Assembly (NCBI GenBank): GCA_949752795.1
Contig: OX457058.1
Span: 36,706,587-36,770,586 of the forward strand
DNA from: Hyperoodon ampullatus
Lineage: Eukaryota > Chordata > Mammalia > Artiodactyla > Ziphiidae
Direction: 5' to 3'
Length of the DNA: 64,000 nt
The notes beneath the pieces were generated by a model. That model was not told the origin of the DNA and did no database searches. It saw only the letters and a program-made list of their open reading frames with translations. The stretch's first letter is position 1; each line of letters starts with the position of its first letter. Positions 22,801 to 34,800 of this stretch are shown piece by piece. The position numbers and the translations under genes were made by a program.

Positions 22801-25800
22801 CAGAGGGAGTGGATGAGGACATACTCTCAGGCTGCCCAGCGTGGGAGGACCTTCCAGTGTTGGACACACCCGGGGGGCAGCTGGTTCCCTCTGGGGCTCC
22901 AATCCTGCTGCTGGTGGACGGGGATGTCCCAGGGCCACACTGGTGGGCTGGGCTGGGGGTGGCAGTCCTCGACTCCAGGCTGGGTGGGGGACAGGCAGGC
23001 TCACTGGTCTTCTGCCCTGCCTGCTGGTCTTCCTGCAGCTGCCCATTTTCTCCCTGGTAGAGCCATCTGGCTTTCAGGGTGGACAACTCGGGGCTTAAAG
23101 AAGCCTCAAGTTCACTGCCACTGAGGTCCCCGGAAGAGAAGGGCCTCACAGTTATGATGGAGGACCCCACCATTGGTTTCATGGAGCTCACACTGCCTGT
23201 TACTGGGTCCTGGATCTGCTCGCAAGTTAAGCCCAGAGTCCTCACCATGGTCACCTCCGGGTCCTCTTCACAGGGTGGCTGGAGTGACTCCTTCTGGCCC
23301 ATGTTCACCCATGGATGCCTCATGAGTTCAGATAAGGTGCCTCTGTCACTGGGGTTGAGGGCAATCATTTTTTGTAATAGAGCCCTTATCTCCAAAGACA
23401 GGTAAGGTGGGATGGGGTATTGCCCTCGTAGGATTTGCTCCCGCATCTCCCGGACGTCTTCTCCCACAAAGGGCCGGCACCCAGTTACCATGCTGTAGAG
23501 AACTACACCCAGGCTCCACACGTCCAACGCAGGGCCGCTGTAGCTCTGCCCCCGCAAGAGTTCCGGGGCAGCATACGGGAGTGTGCCGCAGATCGTGTCC
23601 AGTTTGCCACTCTCATCACACTTGTGGCTGAGGCCAAAGTCTGTCAGTTTTATATTCATGTTGGCATCCAAGAGAAGGTTTGGTAGCTTCAGGTCCCTGT
23701 GCACGATGCCCCTCTGGTGGCAGTGCTGCAGGGCGGAGACCAGCTGCTGGAACGGGCGTCGGGCCTCCGCCTCTGTCATACGGCCATGGTTCACTAGGTA
23801 GCTGAACATGTCCCCCCCACTGAGGTACTCCATCACGAGGAACATTGTCTCCTCCGTGTCAATCACCCCCAGCAGTTTTACAATATTGGGGTGATTCAGA
23901 GCCTTCATACAGCACACTTCCCGGTAAACTGCCTGGGAAGTTGAGAAGCTCTGCCAACCTTTCTTAATGATCTTCACAGCCACCTGTGTCCCGGTCAGAA
24001 TGTGCCGGGCCAGCTTCACTTTAGCGAAGCTGCCTTCACCAATGGTGTGGAGGATCTCGTACTCATCAATATGAGCCTCCTTGTCAGCGGAGTTGGCTGT
24101 GCGGCCCTCCATCATGGTGGCCTGCTAACTACACTGACTGACAGCACTAACTAGCAGTGCTAAAGAAGAAAAAATTTAAAACTTTAAAAGAAATGATAAA
24201 GAGAGAAAAAAATAAAAAGGAGAAAAAGGCAAAGAAGAAATAAAAATGAGAAAAATAAAAAAGGCTAGAGAAAAGAGGAAAAAAATCAACAAAATTGCAG
24301 AAACAAGGAAAAAACAAGCTAACTGTGGGTCCAAGGCCGTCAGGTCACCAAAAGCAGCTTCCTGGGCTCTAAGGACCAAAAACCTTGGCCCAGCTGGGCT
24401 CTTTTATACAGTTTTTGTGAAGTACATCACAGTGGGGCACTGTGAGGTCACAGCAAGAAATGGACCCATCACCACTGGGGATAAACCACAGTGGTTTTCT
24501 CACTTTTTGAGTTCAAGGCCCCTTTACACTTAGGAAAAAGGATCCCAAAGAAATTTTTCTGTACATGTGTTATTAGATATTGGTATTCACTTTGTTATAA
24601 ATTAAAATCTGTAGGATACTTCAGTGGCCTTTTTATTTCTAGTTTGAAAACATGTAATAATTTTAGAGACCTCATAATGTCTACACTTGATCTACAGATT
24701 CAACACAATCCCTTTCAAAATCCCAGCTTCTTTGCAGAAATTGACAAGCTGATCCTAAAATTCATATGGAAATATAAAGGACCCAGTATAGCCAGAACAA
24801 TCTAGAGAAAGAACAAAGTTGGAGGGCTCAGACTTCTCAGTTTCAAAACTGACTACAAAACTGTAATAATCATGAGAGTGTGGTACTCGCATAGCATAGA
24901 CACATAGATTGATGAAAGAGAGTTGAAAGTCTGGAGATAAATCCATGTATCTATGTCAACTGATTTTCTGCAAAGGTGACAAGACCATTCAATGGGGAAA
25001 GAATAATCTCCTCAGCAAATGGTGCAGGACAACTGAATAGCCACATCCAAAAGAAAGAACCTGGATTCCTAGCCTACAACATATACAAAAAATTAAGTCA
25101 AAATTCATCAGAGACCTAAACTTAAGAGCTAAAACAATAAAGCTCCTGGAAGAAAATGTAGCCATAAATCTTCATGCTTTGGATTAGGAGACAGTTTCTT
25201 AGATATGACACCAAAACATAAGCTACAACAACAACAAAAATAAATTGGACCACATCAAAATTAAAAACTATTTTTGCTATGAAGGACATGATCAAGAAAG
25301 TGGACAGCCCACAGAGTGGGAGAAAGTATTTTAAAATCATATATATGAAAGGGAACTTGTTTCTAAAATATATAAAGAACACTCATACTCAATAATAAAA
25401 ACACAAATAAACTAATTAAAATATTGAAAAGGACCTGAATAGACATTTCTCCAATAAAGACTTACAAATGGCCAATAAGAACAGGAAAAGATACTTAGCA
25501 TCATTACTCATTAGGGAAATGCTAATCACAAAGAGAGAGAGTAGTGTTGATGAGGACATGGAGAAATTGGAACCTTAATACTTTGCAAGCGGGAATGTAA
25601 AATGGTCTAGCCACTTTGGAAAACAGTCTGACAGTTCTTCAAAAGGTTAAATGTATGGGTTACCATATGACCCAGTAATTCTACTCCTAGGTATGTACCG
25701 AAGAGAAACGAAAACAGGTTCACACAAAAACTTGTACATGAATGTTTATAGCAGCATTATTTATAAGAACCAAAAACTGGGAATAACTCAAATCAAACCC

Positions 25801-28800
25801 ATAATACAACTCCAAAAATTGGAAATAACTGACAGATAGATAAATGTGGTGTATTTGTACAATGGAATATCATCTGGCCATTCAAAAGAATAAAGTACTA
25901 ATATGTATTACAAGGTGATGAACCTTAAAGACATTATGGTCATGGAGGGAAGGCAGACACAAAAGACCACATATTGTATGATTCTATTTATATGAAGTGT
26001 CTACAATAGGTAAATCTCTAGAGAAAAGGTAGCTGAACAGTTATCTAGACCTGAGGGGGAGAGGCCATGAGAGGAATTGGGAGTAGATGCTAAAGGGTAC
26101 AGGGTTTCTCTTGGGGATGGTGATAATGTCTTAAAATTGATTGTGGTGATGGTTGCACAACTCTAAAAACCATTAAGTTGTATCTGTTAAACAGTGACTT
26201 GTACAGTATGTGAATTATATCACAATAATGTTGTTAGGGAAAAAAAAAGATTGTATGAGGGAAACTGGTCAACTAATGTAAGAAAAACAAGTAAAATGAG
26301 AGCCCAAACTCACAGCGTACCTCAGAATAAATTCTGACTTGATTCAAGTGCTCAGTGTAAAAGTAATTAAACTGGACTAGAACTATCAGGATGGGAAAGA
26401 CCTTTTCAAGCATAAAACAAATTACAGGAAAAATTAATAGGTGTCATGAGTACAGAAAAATTTAAGAACTGCATGTCAAAATATTTTTTTTCTGTAATTG
26501 AACTCACCTCAACACATAGCCTTCATTTTTGCTCTGAGCAGGAAAACCCAAACTTGCCCATGGCTTATGGTTTTAAGCATAGTCATTTCTGAACCTAAGC
26601 CTGGTCAATTACAGATTGGCCCTGTGCCTTCCCCTTCTGTCCAGAGGTGGTCTAAGTTTCTGGGGGAAAAGAGGAGGAAAGGAAACTTCTGGCTCTGAAG
26701 GAGGGCTGTCTGGTCCTTAGAGCTGGGCTTCCATCCTCCTTAACTTCCCTCGGGGACAGCTGATCCCCTGTAGCTAGTCCTCAGCAATGCCGCTGCAGCA
26801 CATGGTTTTGGAACCCCAGCATGCATGAGCTCACGATGTTGTTTATACTGCATTGTGCTTTTGTTCCAGTGTCCTGGACGTTGCCTGGGTCGCGCTGTGA
26901 GGATGCAGCAGCAGCAGCAGCAGCATATAATTTGTCAACACCCCAACCGTTCTGAGTCCGGCTGTGATGACAGGAGGTACCGGCCCCACCCTAGGGCAGC
27001 ACACAACCTCTGCCACCTCAGTAGTGACTATGACCACCTGAAAGTGGCATCATCTGTCCTCTATAACACCTCTCATAATGGACAGTTCCTACTAAATTAT
27101 GATTTATCATGATGCCATCCTCAGTAGTAGGTATTATACCAAATACTCTTTTTTTTTTGCAGTACACGGGCCTCTCACTGCCGTGGCCTCTCCCGCTGCG
27201 GAGCACAGGCTCCGGACGCACAGGCCCAGCAGCCATGGCTCACGGGCCCAGCCGCTCCGCGGCATGTGGGATCTTCCCGGTCCGGGGCACGAACCCGTGT
27301 CCCCTGCATTGGCAGGCGGACTCTCAACCACTGCGCCACCAGGGAAGCCCAGTGTGTCCTAAATGTAAACTAGAGCACTCCTCTTAGTGGAGAAGATTGC
27401 TCACAAACAAATTCATACTCATACCAGAATATATTTCAAGTGCTTGTATAAACGGAGCTTACAGTTTGTTAACAAATGTGTCATTCTCCTCTTCCTTGCC
27501 TAAATCGATCTGCTCCAGCTCATCAGGAGAGTGTGTCTTTTGAGGTGCGTGCCTTGATGTGGTGCTGGAGGCTCATGGAAACACGTGGTTTGCTTGCCTC
27601 TATTGAGGTTGTGATTCCTCCACCACTTTGCTTAGTCAGCCAGGAACAATTCAGATGAGTTTCCTGTTGAATAAGTTCATAATTGTCAAGCCTTTGCTAT
27701 ACTGAAAGTACAGTACAGTAAAAGGCTTGATCCCAGCAAGAAGTGACACCCCACTTTCTCCCATTGTCCACCTTTTTGTTTGTTTTTCTCATTTCAGACC
27801 CACCTTTTGGAGGAACCGCTCGTCGGGGGCTTGTGACGCATGTTGGCACACAGGCCCTTGGAGGCCCTGGTACAACAGCCTGTGGTCAGGGCTTCCAGTC
27901 TCAGAAGGTGGACTGTGTCCACACGAGGAGCTGCAAGACGGTGGCTGAGAGACGCTGCGAGCCGGGAAAGAAACCCTCTTCCTGGCGGCACTGCCTGGGG
28001 CCTTCCTGTGATAGTATGTACCCCTCTCAGGTATTGCGACCACCCCGAAGCCTTGTGCAAACCGGACCGCATGGAGCCAACCTTTTCAGGGCCTCGTCCG
28101 CAGGGCCATTCTGAACGGATGTGGTGTCTTGGGACATCAGGAGAGTAGCTGCTTTGATGTGGGTGCAACTTGGTGTCCTGTAGAGAAAAAAATAGTTGAC
28201 TGAGTAGGGTGGTCAGTGGCCTTCTAACGAGCACTGGGAGCCTCTCCACAGCCTCTTTCTGCCTTGGAGTTTCAGCCCCTCAGACAAGGCTTCCTTGGAT
28301 GGGATTGGACAGGTGTGTAAATGCCCTGAAGTTATGTGGGCAATGTAATCATATATATTTTTCTAGGGAGAGGTCCATTGCTTTGATAAGTTTTCCCTGG
28401 GGTTCATGACACCCCAGAAGCTAGTGCTGTTGTCAGCACTGGGAGGAGCAGGTGGCCTGAAGGGCTGTGATGTCCCCTGAGGGCATCGAGAAGCCACTTG
28501 GCCCAGCTAAGAAGTGAGTCCAGGGCACTTCTGACTCCAGTGCCAAGCAGTGGCCCTAACCCAAGCCTAGCTTCTTCGCTTCCCTCTGTGATCTCAGTTT
28601 CTGCTTTTCATAAAATCATGCACTTCTTTTTGTAACTAGATCTCTAATGAGCTATGTGTTAAATGGATTTTTTTTTTTTTTGCAGGAGGCTGCACAGACA
28701 CAACTCACTACTGTACGTTTGTAAAACATCTTAATTTGTGTTCACTAGACCTCTACAAACAAAGGTGCTGTCAATCGTGTCAAGAAGGATAAAACTTTGC

Positions 28801-31800
28801 AGGGGGGTCCTAATGCCGCTGTGAAGATGAAGCAAAATGTAAAAGCTCTCTTCCCCATGTAGCTGGCACAAAGACATATATTTCTTTACAAAAAACCCTC
28901 TAGATTCTACAATCAGGCAGAAGTCAATGCAAAATCACCACTATTAAAATTGGGTACTGTCATTTCCCCATGGCCGGTTTTTTAATTCCAACTCTTGTAA
29001 ATGGTATGTTCCAGGACTAACATGAAATACCGCAGCAGGTGCGCCAGTGCACTTGGGACCTCGTTCTGTCCTTCTAATCAGGAAATCACCAAGATCACCT
29101 GTGCACTGTCACGAGCTGCCTCTTCCTGTGATTTATAGGCTAGTACAGAGTAGGACATCCTGAAGACTTGGGAAACACGGCAACTGATGACTTCTCTCAG
29201 TTTTAGGGTTGCAACGGGTTTATAAGGCATTTACATTTGAGAAGCTCTGGCCAGTAGTCGTTAAGATGTTGGCTCTAATGGCATTTTTATGGACCCTTAC
29301 TAAACGTGAAAAGGAGACAATCACTCTGGACAGGCTTGTGACCCTGACTGATCCAGGCATCCTGGGGGAATGGCATCTTGTCCTTGCTCTTAGAGAACTT
29401 AGGGAAGAAAACACTGAGTAAACATTGCTGCCATTTTCACAAGTACGGAAATCGACCTGTGACCAAATGAGGCATCTTGGAAATTAAAGGAGACGGAAAG
29501 TTAACCTCTTCTACTGATTTTGAAGTATATTCAAAGCGTTCTTTTGAGAGCTGTGAATGAGACTTTTCTCAGCACTATTCTCTTGCACACAAACAGAAAA
29601 ACCAAAGCCTTGTTAGACCGAATTTATGCATAAGATAGTATCCCTAAGGATTTTTATTTTGGAAAAATTATGAGAAAGTAATCTAACTATGAAACATGAT
29701 AGCTGAAAAGAGCTGTTTACAGTAAATAACTGTTTTAATTTGAACTGATTTGTCAGTAAATCCAAAGCAAATTAGCGTTAGACTGGGAGGTACAGTTAGG
29801 ATGAGGAGTTAGAGTTAGGATTTGGTGAATAAGTTTAAGGTTCATTTTAGTTTTAGCCTTGGGTTAGGTGAGAAAAATGGAGGTTAACTTATTGTTAAGG
29901 CTAGAGTTGGCTTTATGGATTAGGGTTAGGTCAGAATTGGTTTGGGTTTGGATCGTGCCAATGCTGGCATTAGTGATGACGTCAGGGTGGAGGTAAAGTT
30001 TGGAGAACATATTGCTGCTGAAGGAGCTGGGAACTAGTATTTAATTGTAAGTTCTAAAGCTGATTTGATTAGGGGATCTTACCTTACATTCTACCAGTTA
30101 TGGCTTTGGATGGCACACAACCCCAAATAAGTGGTCATACTTCTTTATTCGGGGTCCCAGCTGCCTGTGCGCATGTTGCCTATAGCCTGTCGGCAGCAAA
30201 GTTACCTGAAGCAGGTGTGCTGGCCCTAGTCCCTGGTCACTCCTAAGTGAGCAGTGCGTTCTGGCTTTGGATTTGTCTGTGGACAAGCTTGCTGAGTCTG
30301 TCTGCCATATCCTGAGCACCAGGTCTCTTGTTCTAACTGCAGCCTCACTGACACTGGGATGAGCACTACTGGACGTGGAGGGTCTGATGGTTGGGAATGG
30401 GTGTGCGGGAACGTGACGAGGACAAACCAGCCTGTGAGCTGTTCATCATCAATCACACTTGATTGTTGAAGGCTTTTTAAATTAAAAGAGAGGTCATTTG
30501 TACAATACTCTTTGTATATATTTATTATATGACTTAAAGGTGCAATATTTTATTTTGTACAGCATGTAATAAAGACGGGACATGTATTTTTCTTATTAAC
30601 AAAATTTCTTAACTGCTTCACTTTGTATTTAAAGTTGCTATTTTTCATTTGCTGTTGTACCTTTTGTCTTGTTATCATTCAAATGACCTTCCTCTGTACT
30701 GTATTTTACTACTGTTTCTATCACCTAAGAGGTACTATTTCTCTTTCACGATCCTGACTAGGAATTCAGAAATAAATGTACTTTGATTATTCAGTGGCAT
30801 CCTTACAAAGGCAGGTGACTTATTTGCATTTGGGTTCTGGTGGCCTTGGGTATGGTCACCTCGGCTGCCTCTCTAAGTCCAGGAGCAACCCTGCTGGGCT
30901 CAGTGCCCTGGGCTGTCTTTGGGGTGTGAGTTACAGGATTCAGAGCGGATCCCACAGAGATTCACTCTCACTGCCTCATCACAGTCATTCACTTCCTGTG
31001 AATCACACCTAAAAGAATGTCAAGGGCAGGAAAGAGTGGCAAGAAGTTCCAAACGGACAGCCTGAAGCCGGTGTGGAAGTGGGTGGTAGTTGGGAGAGCA
31101 GGAGCAGGAGGCACGAGCACACTTTCATTTCTGGCTATTGTGAGGAGGTTAGCGATGGATTTGAGATGTCTGCACAGAGAGACTTTTTAGCGGTGGTTGG
31201 TGAGTAACCGCGTTTAATAGCTTCCTTCTCTTATACAGCTGATGGGTTTGAACTGCTGGTGTCCACTTATACACAGATTTCTATGACTAGTAAATACTGC
31301 AGTATCCAAGGTTGGTTGAATATGTGGATGTGGAACCTCGGATACGGAGAAGCTGAGTATACGGAGGGCCAACTACACGTTATACCTGGGTTTTCCATGG
31401 CGGGGAAGGGTGGCGCCCCAACTCCCACACTGTGCAAGGGTCAAGTGTATAGTGCTTCAAGATTAGCAGTGAGTCTTTCTAGAAGACATTCATGGTGCTG
31501 GAATTGAAATTCCCCTTCATTTGCTACAGGCCTTGGAGTTTCCAAGGTCCCTTGATGTAGACAAAACTCAACCATTTTACAGTAACTTGTAAGACTGTGT
31601 TAACCTAATGAGGCTGAGCCACACAGAAGAGAAGCAATGGGACACCTCAGCTACCTCAACAGTGTACTTCCTTCTTTCCTTTTCTTTCTTTCCTTTCTTC
31701 TGTCCTTTCCTCCTTCTCTCCTTGACTCCCTCCTTCCCCTTCCTTCCCTCCCTCCCTTTTCCTCCCTCCCTCCCTCCCTTCTTCCCTCCTTCCCTCCCTC

Positions 31801-34800
31801 CCTCCCTTCCTTCCTCCTCTAAGGCCTATGTAGGTTACAAGGAGTGGACAGCATTATCGGGACAGTGGAAAAGTTACAACTTTATTTCTAACTCAGATAA
31901 ATTTTTCTAGGAAATCCCCTCTATTTTCTTGGCAGTTTGAAATATTTTGTAATCTTTAGTAACTATGCAAGGACACCGAAAAACTCCAGATTTTACAATC
32001 TAAACACTAATGTAAGGCTTGGGTCCACTCTCATGTACAGTGTGATGAAATCCCAAATATTCTGTCTTTTACATATCAACATTTTGGGATTTTACCATTT
32101 TTCCACTATTGTCCTTTATTCTGCCCGAGTTCTAATCCAGGATCCCACATTGTGTTTTGTTGCCTTGCCTCTCTAGCCTCCTCCAATCTGGGATGCTTCC
32201 TCAATTTCTTCTTGTCTTTCATGACCTTGACACTTTTGACCATGACACTGGCTAGAGGTTTTATAGAATGGCCCTCAATCTGGGGTTATCTAGTGTTTTC
32301 TCAAGATGAGAGTGAGGTTATGCATTCTTGCCCTTCTTAATGCATACTATCAGGGGGAACAATATGTCAATAAGTCCTTTTACAAGTGACTTGATCCTTG
32401 GTTCAGGTAGTTTCTGCCATGTTTCTTGTCTATTAAGTTACTATTTTTCTCTTTGTAATTAATAAATGCTTATTTCAGAGACAATACTTTGACACTGTGC
32501 ATACATTCTGCTGTTTCTTAAAGTATTGCCCCTTAATTTTAGCATCCACTGTGGATTGTGCCTACAGCAATTATTACGAAGATGTTCTAATTGTGACCTT
32601 CTATTTTCTTCATTCCATCTACTTTTACTAATTGGAATCCTTTGGAAGGGAAGAGTTGTTCCTTCTTCCCCATTTATTCACTTTATGTATATCCACATGG
32701 ACTCCAGGGGATGCATATATATCTATATATCTAGATATAGTTATAGATATAGATATCTATAACTATATCTAGATATATATTTAAGGGTTGAAATCCAACA
32801 CTATCATTATTTTGTTGCTCAAAGCATTCTAGCTTTGGTCATTGGGAGGGTTAAAAGGTTGATTGCATATACACTAATCCTTGTGTGTGTATGCACGTGC
32901 GTGTGCACAAACACACACACACAATTTTTTTCCTGTATCTATGCATTCATACTGAAACCTTGAATGCCAGTCCAGCACATAGGGACATTATTATAGTCTA
33001 TACCTTTTTCTTGTTTGTAAACTTCTTTCTATGACAGGGAGAAGCCTGGCTTTCATTATCTGCAATATATTTTCTTGGTTTGACCTTATTATACTGTATA
33101 AATACCGTATGGTACATATATTTATGGAATCTAAAAAGAAAAAAGAAAAAAGTGGATCTGAAGAACCTAGGGGCAGGTTAGGAATAAAGATGCAGACTTA
33201 GAGAATGGACTTGAGGACACGGGGAGGGGGAACAGTAAGCTGGGACGAAGTGAGAGAGTGACATGGACATATATACTCTACCAAATGTAAAATAGATATC
33301 TAGTGTGAAGCAGCCGCATAGCACAGGGAGATCAGCTCAGTGCTTTGTGACCACCTAGAGGGGTGGGATAGGGAGGGTGGGAGGGAAACGCAAGAGGGAG
33401 GAGATAACAGGGATATATGTGTACGTAGACCTGATTCAATTCCTTATAAAGCAGAAACTAACACAACATTGTAAAGCAGTTATACTCTAAGAAAGATGTT
33501 AAAAAAAAAAAACAAAAAACTGTTCCATGCCTTCCCATTGTTCTTAGGACAAAGGTCAAAGTTCCTGGCATAGGGACTGTGTTTGTCTTGTTCACTTTGT
33601 CCCCCAATGTCTAAAATAATGCCTTGCACATAGTAAGTGCCCAGTACCTATTTGCTGCCTGACTGAATACGTGAGTGAAAGAATAAAAGTCCCTCCGTGC
33701 TTGAGTCTCAGGCTGCCTTTCTGCCTCATTGCTGTGTCTCCCAGCCTGGTTATTGGATCTCCCTCCACAATAGACTTTTTCGTACCTTCGATATACCGTT
33801 CTGTCTCCTGACTCAGGGCCTTTGTACATACTGCTTCCTCTCTTTTCACTTAGTTATTCCTATTCATCTATTTTCAGGGAAACCTTCTAGGCCCCAAACT
33901 AAACCAGACCCTGTGCTCTATGTTTTTCTATTTCCGTACCATTCTTCTGCACAGCTCTTACAACAATCTGCCTGTCTTGCCCACATACTGGACCATCAGT
34001 TCTATGAGAGCAAATCCACAGCTGGTGTGTTTAACAAGTAATCCCCATTACTCAGTACAGTGATTGCCCCACTGCACACTCTAAAAATATTTGTTAAATG
34101 AATGAATGAATGATTGAATAGCATAGTCCCTAGCAGACAATTGACCAGTGATGCTGTGGACGGAAAATACTGCACAACCTAAAAGTCGAGAGGTATGTTT
34201 TATTCGACAGACATTCTGAGGACTTCAAGCTTGGGACATAGCATCGCAGATAATGCTGAGAAACTGTTCTGAAGTGGCAAGGAGGGGATTGGGGAGCCAC
34301 GATATATAGGAGTTTTTGCAACAAAAGACCAGGTAGTTGGAACATCAAAAGATTACTGTTAATTAAAGAAAATCAGCTATCTCAAATTAAGGAATTTAGC
34401 GCTTTTGTCTGTATGGGAAGATGCAAGAGTCTGGGCTTACTGAAATCATTCCTTTGATGTGCACCTCCACTATCTGGGGCCAGTGTCCTGTGCTTTCTCA
34501 TCCTGAGTCTCCTTGGGGCGGTGCACCATTAGGGCGGCCATAATATGATGGCTTGATGGCTACAACATCCTTTGTTTACTGATATGGCAGGCAACATTTC
34601 AGCTCACATGCCAAAATCCATAGTAAAAACAACAACAAAAAATCAAACCAAGACAAAACCCAAACAGTAGTAGCACTTACTGAGCACAAACCTGTGAGGC
34701 AGACACTATTATCAACCTCATTTTACTGAGGAGGAAGCGGAAGTGTACATAATGTTGTACAGCTCACTGCTCTGTGCAAATGCCCACCCCAGATCCATGA

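Larger units (their letters stand above)
21435..28792 (+). pseudogene. ADAMTSL3: ADAMTSL3 3'-end pseudogene: two thrombospondin type 1 repeats and PLAC domain, inside NMB intron 2
   Basis: Four exon-like blocks in ADAMTSL3 order: about 21435-21639 (TSP1 repeat with WSECSVSCGEGFRSRQVTCK), 26870-26976, 27798-28013 (second TSP1 repeat, CHTRSCK-like and WRHCLGPSCD) and 28686-28792 (PLAC domain, CTDTTHYC to CCQSCQEG and stop TAA at 28790). Introns and splice acceptors persist, so this is a DNA copy, not a retrocopy. Damage: block 1 has no GT donor at its expected end (GG at 21640-21641) and carries a small in-frame insertion; block 3 has a one-base G insertion near 27870 that shifts frame; block 2 has a run of six CAG codons. 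Upstream ADAMTSL3 exons cannot be present, because NMB exon 2 lies only 750 bp away. ADAMTSL3 is a secreted matrix glycoprotein of the ADAMTS-like family. This copy is a truncated, decayed duplicate; whether a full gene exists elsewhere cannot be seen. Confidence 0.85.

Noticed and set aside
22731..24533. Several plus-strand ORFs over the kinase
   Set aside because: Shadows of the minus-strand kinase frame, which has all catalytic motifs.
26870..26976. Apparent frameshift after CDDRR in the second ADAMTSL3 block
   Set aside because: On closer reading a GT donor (GTACCG at 26977) follows and joins in phase to 27798, so this block is not broken.
31800..32000. CRISPR-like or phage-like repeats
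   Set aside because: Repeats here are simple pyrimidine tracts; no spaced direct repeats are seen and the DNA is mammalian.
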